A stretch of 64,000 nucleotides of DNA from Allobosea sp. Tri-44 (GTDB taxonomy: Bacteria; Pseudomonadota; Alphaproteobacteria; Rhizobiales; Beijerinckiaceae): positions 186,001 through 250,000 of the forward strand of contig NZ_NBDP01000005.1 in assembly GCF_004123845.1 (NCBI RefSeq). The letters are read 5' to 3'. The notes below the pieces were generated by a model that was given only the letters and a program-made list of their open reading frames with translations, made no database searches and was not told the DNA's origin. This document shows positions 45,391-54,170 of this stretch, piece by piece; position 1 is the first letter of the stretch, and every line of letters begins with the position of its first letter. Both the position numbers and the translations under genes were made by a program.

Positions 45391-46332
45391 TCAGACCCGC
45401 GCCTTGGCCTCGGCCAGTTCCTCGCTCTGGTCGAGGCGGCCGGCGCGGACGTCGAGATAGAGCAGCACCGGCGTCGAGACGAACATCGCCGAATAGGTGC
45501 AGACCACCACGCCGAACAGCATGACGAGTGCGAAGCCCTCGATCGCCGTGCCGCCGAAGAAGACCAGCGCGACCAGCGCCAGCACGGTGGTGGTCGAGGT
45601 GATCGCGGTGCGCGACAGGGTCGTGTTGACCGAGAGATCGAGCAGTTCCGGGATCGGCATGGTCTTGTAACGGCGCAGCAATTCGCGCGTGCGGTCGAAC
45701 ACCACCACCGTCTCGTTCAGCGAGTAGCCGACAATGGTCAGGATCGCCGCGATCGAGGTCAGGTTGAATTCGAGCTGCGTGATCAGGAAGAAGCCGAGCG
45801 TCAGCACGATGTCGTGCATGGTGCCGACGATCGCGCCGATGGCGAGCTGCATCTCGAAGCGGAACCAGAGATAGACCAGCACGCCGATGATCGCGAGCAC
45901 GACGCCGAGCGTACCGGCCTGGACGAGCTCGCCCGAAACGCGCGGGCCGACCGTCTCGACCCGGCGGAACTCATAAGCCTCGGAGAAGGTCGCGCGTGCC
46001 TTGGTCACCACGCCCTGCTGGGCGATCTCGCCGCCGGGCTGGAGCGCAAAGCGCATGGAGAGCTCGCCGGCACTGCCGAATTCCTGCACCTCGACCTCAC
46101 CGAAGCCGAAGCTGTTGGCGGTCTGGCGCACCTGAGCGATGTCGGGCTTGCCGCTCTTGGCCTGCATCTCCAGCAGCGTGCCGCCGCGGAAATCGATGCC
46201 GAAATTGAGGCCGACGGTCAGGAACAGCGCCAGCACCAGCACCGAGTAGGCCGCCGAGAACGGATAGGCGAGCCGCCGCCAGTGGACGATGCGGAATTTG
46301 GTGTTGTCGGGAACGATGCGAAGCAGGCGCAT
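45391..46332 (-). CDS. secF: Protein translocase subunit SecF
   Basis: 313 residues with six predicted membrane helices and a large periplasmic domain after the first. The secretin-like pattern NFGIDFRGGTLLEMQ follows TM1, and LTIVGYSLNETVVVFDRTRE is in TM4/TM5, the RND core motif. With SecD it uses the proton-motive force to pull proteins through SecYEG. It is 26 bp after secD in the operon yajC-secD-secF. Confidence 0.95.
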   Translation of the reverse strand: MRLLRIVPDNTKFRIVHWRRLAYPFSAAYSVLVLALFLTVGLNFGIDFRGGTLLEMQAKSGKPDIAQVRQTANSFGFGEVEVQEFGSAGELSMRFALQPGGEIAQQGVVTKARATFSEAYEFRRVETVGPRVSGELVQAGTLGVVLAIIGVLVYLWFRFEMQLAIGAIVGTMHDIVLTLGFFLITQLEFNLTSIAAILTIVGYSLNETVVVFDRTRELLRRYKTMPIPELLDLSVNTTLSRTAITSTTTVLALVALVFFGGTAIEGFALVMLFGVVVCTYSAMFVSTPVLLYLDVRAGRLDQSEELAEAKARV

Positions 46333-46358
46333 GGTCTGTTATCTCCTGGCCTGCGGCG

Positions 46359-47969
46359 TCAGAACGGAAGGGCCTTCGGCCGCGCCCAGCGATACCAAAG
46401 CGCGATCAGCATGCGCGTCAGCGTCACCGCGGTGATGACCGTGGTCAGGATGCCCAGGATGAAGACGACGGCGAAGCCGCGCACCGGGCCCGAGCCGAGC
46501 GTGAACAGGGCGACCGCCGCGATCAACATGGTGACGTTCGAGTCGATGATCGTGGCGAAGGCGCGCTGGAAGCCCGCCTCCAGCGCCGAGACCAGCGACC
46601 GTCCCATCCGGGATTCCTCGCGCATGCGCTCATAGATCAGCACGTTCGAGTCGACCGCTGTGCCGATGGTGAGCACGATGCCGGCGATTCCTGGCAGGGT
46701 CATGGTCGCGCCCAGGAGCGACATCAGTCCGAGGATCAGGCAGACGTGCACGAGCAGCGCGATGCTGGCGATGATGCCGAACAGCCCATAATTGCCGATC
46801 ATGTAGAGGATGACCAGCACGGTCGCGATGATGGTCGCCATCTTGCCGGCCTGGATCGAATCCTGGCCGAGGCCGGGGCCGACGGTGCGCTCCTCGACGA
46901 TCGTCATCTTCGCCGGCAGCGCGCCGGCGCGCAGCAGGATGGCGAGATCGTTGACCGACTGGACGGTGAAGTTGCCGGAGATCTGGCCGGAGCCGCCGGT
47001 GATCGGCGACTGGATCACCGGGGCCGAGATCACCTTGTTGTCGAGCACGATGGCGAGCTGGCGGCCGAGATTTTCGGTCGTCGCCTGGCCGAAGCGCTGG
47101 GCACCGCGGATGTTGAAGCGGAAATTGACGATCGGTTGGCTGGTGCGCTGGTCGAAAGCCGGCTGGGCGTCGATCAGATCCTCGCCCTCGACGATGACCT
47201 GACGACTGATCGGGATCGGCTGGCCGCCCTGATCCTGCGACGGCAGCATGTCGACATCGCTGGCGTTCTGATCGGCAACCATGCGGAACTGGAGCTTGGC
47301 GGTCTCGCCGAGAATCCGCTTCAGTTGTTGCGGATCCTGCAGACCGGGCACCTGCACCAAGACACGATCGAGCCCTTGGCGCTGAATGTTTGGCTCGGTG
47401 GTACCGATCTGGTCGACGCGGCGACGGATGACTTCGATCGCCTGCTCGACGGCGCGGCGAATGCGCTCATTCACGCCGGCCTCGGTGACGTTGAGCTGAA
47501 TCAGCCCATCGGGATTCTCGTTGACCTCGATCGACTGGTTGCCCGAGGGCCCGAAGGCGCCGAAGGTGCCGATCGGCTGGGCGAGCTCGCGCAGCTTCGG
47601 CATCAGCTTGGCGCGGTCGGCCGCCTCAGGCACGCGCAACTGCACGCCGCGCGGCGTCATGCCGATGCCGCCCTGCAGGCCGACGCGCTCCTCGCGCAGG
47701 ATGCGGCGAACATCGTCACGCAATTGCGTGACCTGGCTGCGGATCAGGTCTGCCCGGTCGATCTCGAGCAGGACGTGCGAGCCACCCTGCAGATCGAGGC
47801 CGAGCGTCATCGCATGGATCGGCAAAAGGAAGCGCGGAATCCAGGCCGGCGCGCCTTGCTCGATCGCCTTGCGGGTCTCGGGCGAGAACAGGTTCGGCAC
47901 GGCGAGACCGCAGCCGAAGACCAGCACGAGCAGAACGAGAATGACCTTGCGGGCCTGGAGACGAAGCAT
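46359..47969 (-). CDS. secD: Protein translocase subunit SecD
   Basis: 536 residues with a first helix at 7-26 and five more after residue 365. The pattern LGLDLQGGSHVLLEID in the periplasmic D1 domain and MTLPGIAGIVLTIGTAVDSNVLIYERMREE in TM4 are conserved in SecD. It works with SecF and YajC in late steps of Sec export. It is preceded by yajC with a 60 bp gap. Confidence 0.96.
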   Translation of the reverse strand: MLRLQARKVILVLLVLVFGCGLAVPNLFSPETRKAIEQGAPAWIPRFLLPIHAMTLGLDLQGGSHVLLEIDRADLIRSQVTQLRDDVRRILREERVGLQGGIGMTPRGVQLRVPEAADRAKLMPKLRELAQPIGTFGAFGPSGNQSIEVNENPDGLIQLNVTEAGVNERIRRAVEQAIEVIRRRVDQIGTTEPNIQRQGLDRVLVQVPGLQDPQQLKRILGETAKLQFRMVADQNASDVDMLPSQDQGGQPIPISRQVIVEGEDLIDAQPAFDQRTSQPIVNFRFNIRGAQRFGQATTENLGRQLAIVLDNKVISAPVIQSPITGGSGQISGNFTVQSVNDLAILLRAGALPAKMTIVEERTVGPGLGQDSIQAGKMATIIATVLVILYMIGNYGLFGIIASIALLVHVCLILGLMSLLGATMTLPGIAGIVLTIGTAVDSNVLIYERMREESRMGRSLVSALEAGFQRAFATIIDSNVTMLIAAVALFTLGSGPVRGFAVVFILGILTTVITAVTLTRMLIALWYRWARPKALPF

Positions 47970-48029
47970 CTTTATGGACAGCCTTGTTGGCGGGCGCGGG
48001 CGCTTTTTAAGCCCCGCGCCTCACGGCCT

Positions 48030-48356
48030 TCAGCTCTTGACCGGCTCGCCCTTGGCGCGCACGTCCTGGACCATGCCCTTGACGATGCGCACGCGCACGC
48101 CATCGGCGATCTCGGCCTCGATCTCGGCGTCGTCAATCACCTTCGAGACCTTGGCGATGAGGCCGCCCGAGGTGACGATCGTGTCGCCGCGGCGCACGTT
48201 CTTGATCAGCTCCTGATGCGCCTTCACCCGCTTCTGCTGCGGCCTGATGATCAGGAACCACATGATGATGAAGATCAGGACGAACGGGACCAGCGACATC
48301 AGCACGTCGTTGGTGCCGCCGCCTCCAAGGCCCTGGGCGAAAGCGGGGGTGATCAC
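48030..48356 (-). CDS. yajC: Preprotein translocase subunit YajC
   Basis: 108 residues with a single N-terminal membrane helix (VLMSLVPFVLIFIIMWFLII) and the highly conserved RPQQKR after it. The C-terminal cytoplasmic domain ends in a short basic tail. It is an accessory subunit of the SecDF complex and the first gene of the operon, facing the divergent ATPase gene. Confidence 0.95.
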   Translation of the reverse strand: MITPAFAQGLGGGGTNDVLMSLVPFVLIFIIMWFLIIRPQQKRVKAHQELIKNVRRGDTIVTSGGLIAKVSKVIDDAEIEAEIADGVRVRIVKGMVQDVRAKGEPVKS

Positions 48357-48584
48357 GGGAAGGCTCCTTCACGTCGCCGCCGATTGACGGCCGGCCGGCG
48401 CGGGGGTTGGTAAAATCGCGCGGACTATAGCCAGCGATGTCGTGAAATCAATCGAAAGCGGCCGGTTCCCCGAACGCATCCCCCAGCTAAGCTGTCCCCG
48501 CCCTGCGCGCAATGGTCTTGCCTTCGGATATGGAGCAGCGCTATGAGCGTACCGTACCGTTCGGTACGCCACTATCATGCGGAC
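48357..48584. promoter_or_regulatory. Divergent yajC/ATPase promoter region with CGTACCG-TT-CGGTACG palindrome
   Basis: 228 bp between divergent genes. A 16-bp perfect palindrome, CGTACCG TT CGGTACG, is at 48553-48568. It overlaps the codons of a possible earlier ATPase start (48543), favouring the later start and a regulatory role for the palindrome. No regulator is identified. Confidence 0.4.
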
Positions 48585-49472
48585 ATGCCTGCGATGACCG
48601 ACACCGCCACCGACCCGACGCTCGCCACCCTGCTGCGCATCGCCGACGCGCTCGAGCGCCTTGCTCCGCCGGCCCGTCGAGCAGCCGATCTCACCGCGGC
48701 CGACGCCTTCGTCTGGCATGCCGCCGGCCATGAACTGGCGCCGGTCGCCAAGGTGAACCGTGTCGCGCTCTCGCTGCTGCGCGGCGTCGACCGGGTGCGC
48801 GACACGCTGGCCGAGAACACCGAGCGCTTCGCCCGCGGCCTGCCAGCCAACAACGTCCTGCTCTGGGGCGCGCGCGGCATGGGCAAATCGTCGCTGGTCA
48901 AGGCGGTCCATGCCGACACCAACCAGCGCCTGCCGGCCGGCGCCCTGCCCCTCAAGCTGATCGAGATCCATCGCGAGGACATCGAGAGCCTGCCCGTGCT
49001 GATGGGGCTGCTCAAGGCTGACCCGCACCCTGCCATCGTCTTCTGCGACGATCTGTCCTTCGACGGCCAGGACACCTCGTACAAGTCGCTGAAGGCAGCG
49101 CTCGACGGCGGCGTCGAGGGCCGGCCGGACAATGTCGTGTTCTACGCCACCTCGAATCGCCGGCACCTGCTGCCGCGCGACATGATGGACAACGAGCGCT
49201 CGACCGCGATCAACCCGGGCGAGGCAATCGAGGAAAAGGTTTCACTCTCCGACCGCTTCGGCCTCTGGCTCGGCTTCCACAAATGCAGCCAGGACGAGTA
49301 TCTTTCGATGATCGACGGCTATGTCGGCCATTTCGGGCTCGAGATCGAACCGGAGCAATTGCGACGCGAGGCACTGGAATGGGCGACGACGCGCGGCTCG
49401 CGCTCGGGCCGCACGGCCTGGCAATACATCCAGGATCTGGCGGGACGGCTGGAGAAGCGGCTGGAGGGGTGA
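48585..49472 (+). CDS. DUF815 family ATP-binding protein
   Basis: 295 residues from the ATG at 48585 (ATG 48543 or 48594 also possible). AAA-like ATPase: Walker A LLWGARGMGKSSLVKAV (near 95-111) and Walker B AIVFCDDLSFDG (near 151). YATSNRRHLLPR is the sensor-1 region. Its place opposite yajC and near nlpD is typical of alphaproteobacterial gene order. Cellular function is unknown in this family. The 177 bp after it contain nothing recognisable. Confidence 0.85.
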   Translation: MPAMTDTATDPTLATLLRIADALERLAPPARRAADLTAADAFVWHAAGHELAPVAKVNRVALSLLRGVDRVRDTLAENTERFARGLPANNVLLWGARGMGKSSLVKAVHADTNQRLPAGALPLKLIEIHREDIESLPVLMGLLKADPHPAIVFCDDLSFDGQDTSYKSLKAALDGGVEGRPDNVVFYATSNRRHLLPRDMMDNERSTAINPGEAIEEKVSLSDRFGLWLGFHKCSQDEYLSMIDGYVGHFGLEIEPEQLRREALEWATTRGSRSGRTAWQYIQDLAGRLEKRLEG

Positions 49473-49649
49473 AGGAAACCCCTGTGACTTTGATTGGAGA
49501 GTTCCGAGCGAGGCAAAAGTGAAGAACCTCTCAAGCAGCCGGAACCCGAGAGGAGTTGCAGAATCGACGCCATTCCCGCTTAAGTTAAGGGCACTCCTGC
49601 TGTCGGCCGTACGAACTCAGCGAGGCTTAGTGCCAAAAGGCAGTACCAT

Positions 49650-50888
49650 ATGGCGACGCGCATAATCGATCTCGACGATCAAATGGATGAAATTGAATTC
49701 TTCCGTATGCTCGAAACCAAAGAGCTACAATTTGATGACAACCGAGACGCCGAAGCTAGAGAAACGTCTCGGAATCAACCAGAATATTGGAAAGAGTTCA
49801 CTCGGACGCTAAGCGAAATTCTTGCTAGTCGGGAAGATCGCGATGCATTTGCACATATAAAGCGAGCCATCGAACTTTCTACCGAAGGCTCCTCACCTAC
49901 GTTGAATAAGAATGGCGCTACGCCCATTCTGACTTCAGACATACCAATATTGCGAGAACAGATTACCCAACGAACCAGGGTGTTTGTGGCAGAAAACCCT
50001 TGGTTTGCCATAGCAGCAACACTGTTGGCTCTGGCGCATCGACTCGCGGCTCACGTCCAAGCGCGATCAGCAATGAGAGCAGAGGCAACTGCGGCGCTGT
50101 TGAACGATCCGCGCATGACATCTGCCTTCCTTCAAGTCGGCAACGTGAGGACAGTCGAATGGGAGGTAGTCTCTCGCATTAACAGGATGACCGAGACAGC
50201 AAATCAACTAAAAGAGCAAAGAGAAACAATTGCTGCTGAAGCCAAAAATCTAGGAGACCTCCAAGCTAGATTGTCTGATGAAGTGCGAGAGGCAAAAACA
50301 CTGAACGATGATTTATACAAATTAAAAATTGAAAATATTAATGAGGAATGGAAGCAACTTTCTAGCGAAATTGCCGCTGAACATGATGCCCTGAAAAAGC
50401 AAACCGCCGAGGCTTTCGTTTTGGAAGGCGCAGAAACGCTCTGGGAAAAGAAAGCTTCAGGGCACGCCAAACGATTTTGGTGGGGTTTAGCAGCGATGAC
50501 TTTAGTTGTTGGCAGTGGGATCCTACTCTTCTATATTCATGGCAAAAACTTCATCTTTGGACTATCTCCAAAAAACGACGGAGATTTACCGTACGCTGTT
50601 TTAGCAATGATCGGCATCTGCGTAGTTTCGATTGCTTGGGTGTTAAGATTTCTAGCCCGATTCATTCACGAGAACATGATTCTGCAGACGGATTCGACCC
50701 ATCGACGCGCCATGCTCCAGACCTATCTTGCACTCGTCGGCGATAAGGGGGCAAAAATGGAATCAACTGATCGCGTTCTAGTCCTAAACGCGATCTTTCG
50801 ACCCTTGCCCGGACATCAAGCCGAGGATGTAGCCCCGCCCACAGTCTTGGACCTTGCTAAGAGCACTATTGCTAGCAAAAGCCCATAA
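49650..50888 (+). CDS. Coiled-coil two-TM membrane protein, DUF6161-like, accessory
   Basis: 412 residues from the ATG at 49650, with an AAGG ribosome site. N-terminal soluble part 1-165, long coiled coil about 170-265 (INRMTETANQLKEQRETIAA), two membrane helices at about 276-297 and 314-337, and a C-terminal helical domain (338-395) with RRAMLQTYLALVGDKG and VLNAIFRPLPG. The pattern recalls DUF6161 proteins. GC drops sharply (one 60-bp line at 50281 has 28% GC by count, another 63%), so it looks imported. It sits where the ATPase-nlpD junction is normally compact. Function unknown; defence is conjecture. Confidence 0.72.
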   Translation: MATRIIDLDDQMDEIEFFRMLETKELQFDDNRDAEARETSRNQPEYWKEFTRTLSEILASREDRDAFAHIKRAIELSTEGSSPTLNKNGATPILTSDIPILREQITQRTRVFVAENPWFAIAATLLALAHRLAAHVQARSAMRAEATAALLNDPRMTSAFLQVGNVRTVEWEVVSRINRMTETANQLKEQRETIAAEAKNLGDLQARLSDEVREAKTLNDDLYKLKIENINEEWKQLSSEIAAEHDALKKQTAEAFVLEGAETLWEKKASGHAKRFWWGLAAMTLVVGSGILLFYIHGKNFIFGLSPKNDGDLPYAVLAMIGICVVSIAWVLRFLARFIHENMILQTDSTHRRAMLQTYLALVGDKGAKMESTDRVLVLNAIFRPLPGHQAEDVAPPTVLDLAKSTIASKSP

Positions 50889-50921
50889 AGCTGAAGCTCA
50901 CTAACCTTTTTTCACAAACAG

Positions 50922-50954
50922 GAAAAACGGGGCGGCCTTTCCTGGGACCGCCCC
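50922..50954 (-). terminator. Hairpin with T-tract on the minus strand
   Basis: Stem GGGGCGG / CCGCCCC (12-base loop) is followed on the minus strand by GTTTTT. It could be a back-up terminator for the nlpD-side transcript and a boundary for the plus-strand gene. Confidence 0.55.
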
Positions 50955-51060
50955 GCCTGGTTTCGACCGGTGGGGTCTCGCGATTGCCGGCCGAAGTGTG
51001 AAAGCCATTCCAGCGAAAGTGCGAAGCGGTTTCGCGTCCGGAATTGCACCAAGAAAGCTT

Positions 51061-51099
51061 GGAAAGGCCCCGGCGTATCGGCGTTCGCCGGGCCTTTCC
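51061..51099 (-). terminator. Terminator hairpin after the LysM/M23 peptidase gene
   Basis: Long stem GGAAAGGCCCCGGCG / CGCCGGGCCTTTCC with a short loop, just 5 bp past the minus-strand stop. A T-rich stretch follows only after AAGC, so it is not a textbook T-run. Confidence 0.65.
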
Positions 51100-51103
51100 A
51101 GGA

Positions 51104-52444
51104 TCAGTTGCTGCTGAGATAGGGCATCGGGTCGACCGGGGTCGAACCCTTGCGCAGCTCGAAGTGCAGCTGCGGCGAGTTGACGTTGCCGGACTGGCCC
51201 GATTTCGCCACGACCTGGCCGCGCTTGACCTGCTCGCCGCGCTTGACGCTGAGTTCGCCATTATGGGCGTAGGCCGAGACGTAGCCGTTCGGGTGGCGGA
51301 TCAGCACGAGATTGCCGTAGCCCTTGAGCTCGCTGCCGGCATAGGCGACGACGCCGCCCTCGGCCGCCTTGATCGGCGTGCCTTCCGGCACCGCGATGTT
51401 GATGCCCTCATTGCCGCCCTTGCCGGCATAGCCAGCGATGACGCGGCCGCGGGCCGGCCACCGGAACTCGGCGCCGGACGAAGCCGGCTCCTCGGCCTTG
51501 GGCAGGCTTGCCGTGGTCTGCGGCTCGGGCGCCTTCGGTTCCGGAGCGACAGCTTTCGGCTGTGCGATGATCTTGTCGGCCGGAGCGCTGGCGACGACCG
51601 GCGCGGCAGCTTTCGGCTTGGCCGCGGCGGGGGCCGGAGCCGGAGCAGGTAGCGCCGCGGTCTTGGTCTCCGTGCCGGCCTTGGCGGCCGCCTTGGCCTT
51701 GGCCTCGGCAGCGAAGCGGGCCCGGGCCTCGCCCATGCGCTTGGCGTCGGCGGCGGCCTTCTCCTTGGCCTCGGCGGCCTGCGTACGGGGATCGACAGCC
51801 GCGACCTTCGGAGCGGTCCCGGGCTTGGCGGGCACCGAAGCGACCGGACGCGAGACCGGCGGTGGCGCGAGGCGCGGCTGCTCGAAGCGGTTATCGGCCG
51901 GCGCCGGCTGGCGCGCGGCGGTCTGGGCACCAGCGCCATTGTAGACGGGAACGACGATGCGGGAGCCGGGGGCGGCCTCACCCGACAAACCATTGGCCTG
52001 CATCAGCGCTGCGCGCGGCACACCGTAGCGACCGGAGATCACCTCGAGCGTCTCGCCCTGGGCGACCACGATCGGCGTGCCGCCCTGAGCGCTCCAGCCC
52101 GAGGCCGAGCCGCCGCCGACGGACGGGGCTGGTGCCGCAGGCGGCGTGGAGCGCATGGCAACGGAAGAGGTCGGCGGCGGCAGCGGCTGGCTGCGCACGC
52201 CCGGATTGCCGGTGGCGGAGGCCGTCTCGTAGGACTGGCTCGGACCGCTGCGGCCGATCGAGCCCGTCGTCGCCGGATCGCGCTGCGAAGCGGGAGTCTG
52301 AGCGGTTTTGAAGGGACTGCCGAAGGGCGCCTCGGTGAAGCGCATCGCCTCCGAGGAGCATGCGCCCAGACCGGCTGCAAGGGCGCAGACCGACACGACG
52401 CGAACCACGGACTTCGGCACGGCCAGTTCGACTTGCTTACGCAT
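51104..52444 (-). CDS. nlpD: LysM/M23-family murein hydrolase activator, NlpD-like lipoprotein
   Basis: 446 residues. N-terminal lipobox LGAC near residue 29. A LysM module begins about residue 128 (GETLEVISGRYGVPRAALMQANGL). A long Ala/Lys/Pro-rich linker covers residues about 190-310, then comes a C-terminal LytM/M23 domain with RVIAGYAGKGGNEGINIAVP and QVVAKSGQSGNVNSPQLHFELR. The zinc-ligand motif HxxxD is changed (reads GNEGINIA in place of H...D), so it is likely an inactive activator of amidases. The order serS-surE-pcm-nlpD is conserved. Confidence 0.9.
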   Translation of the reverse strand: MRKQVELAVPKSVVRVVSVCALAAGLGACSSEAMRFTEAPFGSPFKTAQTPASQRDPATTGSIGRSGPSQSYETASATGNPGVRSQPLPPPTSSVAMRSTPPAAPAPSVGGGSASGWSAQGGTPIVVAQGETLEVISGRYGVPRAALMQANGLSGEAAPGSRIVVPVYNGAGAQTAARQPAPADNRFEQPRLAPPPVSRPVASVPAKPGTAPKVAAVDPRTQAAEAKEKAAADAKRMGEARARFAAEAKAKAAAKAGTETKTAALPAPAPAPAAAKPKAAAPVVASAPADKIIAQPKAVAPEPKAPEPQTTASLPKAEEPASSGAEFRWPARGRVIAGYAGKGGNEGINIAVPEGTPIKAAEGGVVAYAGSELKGYGNLVLIRHPNGYVSAYAHNGELSVKRGEQVKRGQVVAKSGQSGNVNSPQLHFELRKGSTPVDPMPYLSSN

Positions 52445-52556
52445 GGACTCTGTACTCGCGAACGACGCAACTCTACGGTCCGCATTAAAGAGCCGGTTAG
52501 GTTAAGAAGGCGTTGCGCTGCTGACAGGTCAGGTGAATTTCCTGAGTGACCGGAAA

Positions 52557-52664
52557 CGTCATTCTCGGACGGAGCGCAGCGGAGATCCGAGAATCTCAGG
52601 ACGAGTGCATGGTGACCCGAGCTCATTCGGCCTGAGATGCTCGGGTCAAGCCCAAGCATGACGG
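52557..52664. repeat. Family A palindromic repeat, copy 2
   Basis: 108 bp, arms CGTCATTCTCGG and GAATCTCAGGACGAG opposite CCTGAGATGCTCGGGTCAAG and AAGCATGACGG. It matches the family A element at 40025-40133 except for changes that keep the pairing. It lies between pcm and nlpD. Confidence 0.88.
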
Positions 52665-52677
52665 CAGCGGCAGCCGC

Positions 52678-53340
52678 CTAAAGCGCCTGCGACAATCCCG
52701 GCGCCAGTGGCGGGATGCGCATGATCGGCCCAAGCGCATGGTCGAAACCATCCTCGCTGCGCGTCACGACGACGAGCCGCCCTGCCCCCTCGACCCGCAG
52801 CGCGCCGACCAGCCGGCCGCCTGTCTCCAGCCGGGCGAGCAGCGCCTCCGGCACCGCCTGCATCACGCCGTTGACCAGGATGCGCTCGAAGCGGCCGAGC
52901 GTGCGGTCGGGCTGCAGGCCGTCGGCATGACGCAATTCGACCAGATTGGCGAAGCCGCCTCCGGTGAGCCGCTCATGCGCGGCGAGCGCAAGCGTGCGGT
53001 AGCGCTCCAATGAGACGACCTTGCCACCCATCGCGGCGAGCAGCGCTGCGACATAGCCGGAGCCGGAGCCAACTTCGAGCACGCGACAATCCGGCTTCAT
53101 CTCGAGCGCACCGACGAGCGCTGCGACCGTATGCGGCGCCGTCATGGTCTGGCCGCAGGGCAAGGGCACCGAGACGTCCTGCCGGGCAAGGTCGGCGAAG
53201 CGCGACGGGGCGAAATGCTCGCGCGGCACGCGTTCCATCGCCCGCAGCAGCGCGATGTCACGCACGCCGCGCGCCCTGAGCGACAGCAGGAAGGCGACGG
53301 TGCGTTCGCTCTCGCTGCTGCTGACGCCCTCCTCGCTCAT
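52678..53340 (-). CDS. pcm: Protein-L-isoaspartate O-methyltransferase
   Basis: 220 residues. SAM-dependent repair of isoaspartyl residues in aged proteins. The motif PLPCGQTMTAPHTVA is at about residues 64-78 and the SAM motif VLEVGSGSGYVAALLA near 96-111. The RVEGAGRLVVVTR strand closes the domain. Together with surE upstream it forms the stationary-phase repair pair. Ribosome site overlaps its start in the operon with surE. Confidence 0.94.
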   Translation of the reverse strand: MSEEGVSSSESERTVAFLLSLRARGVRDIALLRAMERVPREHFAPSRFADLARQDVSVPLPCGQTMTAPHTVAALVGALEMKPDCRVLEVGSGSGYVAALLAAMGGKVVSLERYRTLALAAHERLTGGGFANLVELRHADGLQPDRTLGRFERILVNGVMQAVPEALLARLETGGRLVGALRVEGAGRLVVVTRSEDGFDHALGPIMRIPPLAPGLSQAL

Positions 53341-53404
53341 CCTGTCGCTCTCAGCCGTTCCGCTTGTTGATGATCGTCTACAATGTCAGGTCGTCGCGCG
53401 CCGT

Positions 53405-54166
53405 TCAGGCGAACAGCTGCGCGAAGCGCGTCATCGTCGGCTCATGCGTCAGGTCGAGCTCGAGCGGCGTCACCGAGATCTTCTTCTCGGCGAGCGCGCG
53501 CAGGTCGGTGCCATTGGCCGGCTCGTGCTTGCCGCGCTGGAAGGCGATCCAGTAATAGGGATTGCCGCGCCCGTCGCGCCGCGGCTCCAGCCGCATCAGT
53601 TCCTGGTCGCGCCGGCCCTGCGCGGTGACGGCGACGCCGGCGACCTCGCTCGGGGCCACGTTCGGGAAGTTGAGGTTGAACAGGATGCCATCGGGTATCC
53701 CCTCCTCCAGCAGGCGGCGGATGATGCCGGGCGCGTGCTGCAGGGCGCAGTCCCAGATGATGCTGGTGCGGTCGCCCGCCATATAGGCCTGGCTCACCGC
53801 GATCGAGGGGATGCCGAGCAGCGTGCCCTCCATGGCGGCGGCGATGGTGCCGGAATAGGTCACGTCCTCGGCGACATTCTGGCCGCGATTGACGCCGGAA
53901 AGCACGAGATCGGGCTTCATCTCGGCCATGACCGAGCGCACCGCCATGATCACGCAATCGGTCGGCGTGCCCTGAACGGCGAAGCGCTTCTCCTCGATCT
54001 GGCGCAGGCGCAGCGGGTTCGACAGCGACAGCGAATGCGCCACGCCCGACTGGTCGGTTTCGGGCGCCACCACCCAGACATCGTCGGAGAGCTGGGCGGC
54101 GATCTGCTCGAGGACGGCGAGGCCCTCGGCATGGATGCCGTCGTCATTGGTCACCAGGATGCGCAT
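53405..54166 (-). CDS. surE: 5'/3'-nucleotidase SurE
   Basis: 253 residues. Metal-dependent phosphatase acting on nucleoside monophosphates in the cytoplasm. The N-terminus [16 protein letters not shown] supplies the DD metal ligands, and [26 protein letters not shown] the catalytic Asn and GTVGAA-like segment. It starts 4 bp after serS, showing a tight operon. Confidence 0.96.
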   Translation of the reverse strand: MRILVTNDDGIHAEGLAVLEQIAAQLSDDVWVVAPETDQSGVAHSLSLSNPLRLRQIEEKRFAVQGTPTDCVIMAVRSVMAEMKPDLVLSGVNRGQNVAEDVTYSGTIAAAMEGTLLGIPSIAVSQAYMAGDRTSIIWDCALQHAPGIIRRLLEEGIPDGILFNLNFPNVAPSEVAGVAVTAQGRRDQELMRLEPRRDGRGNPYYWIAFQRGKHEPANGTDLRALAEKKISVTPLELDLTHEPTMTRFAQLFA

Positions 54167-54170
54167 GGGC

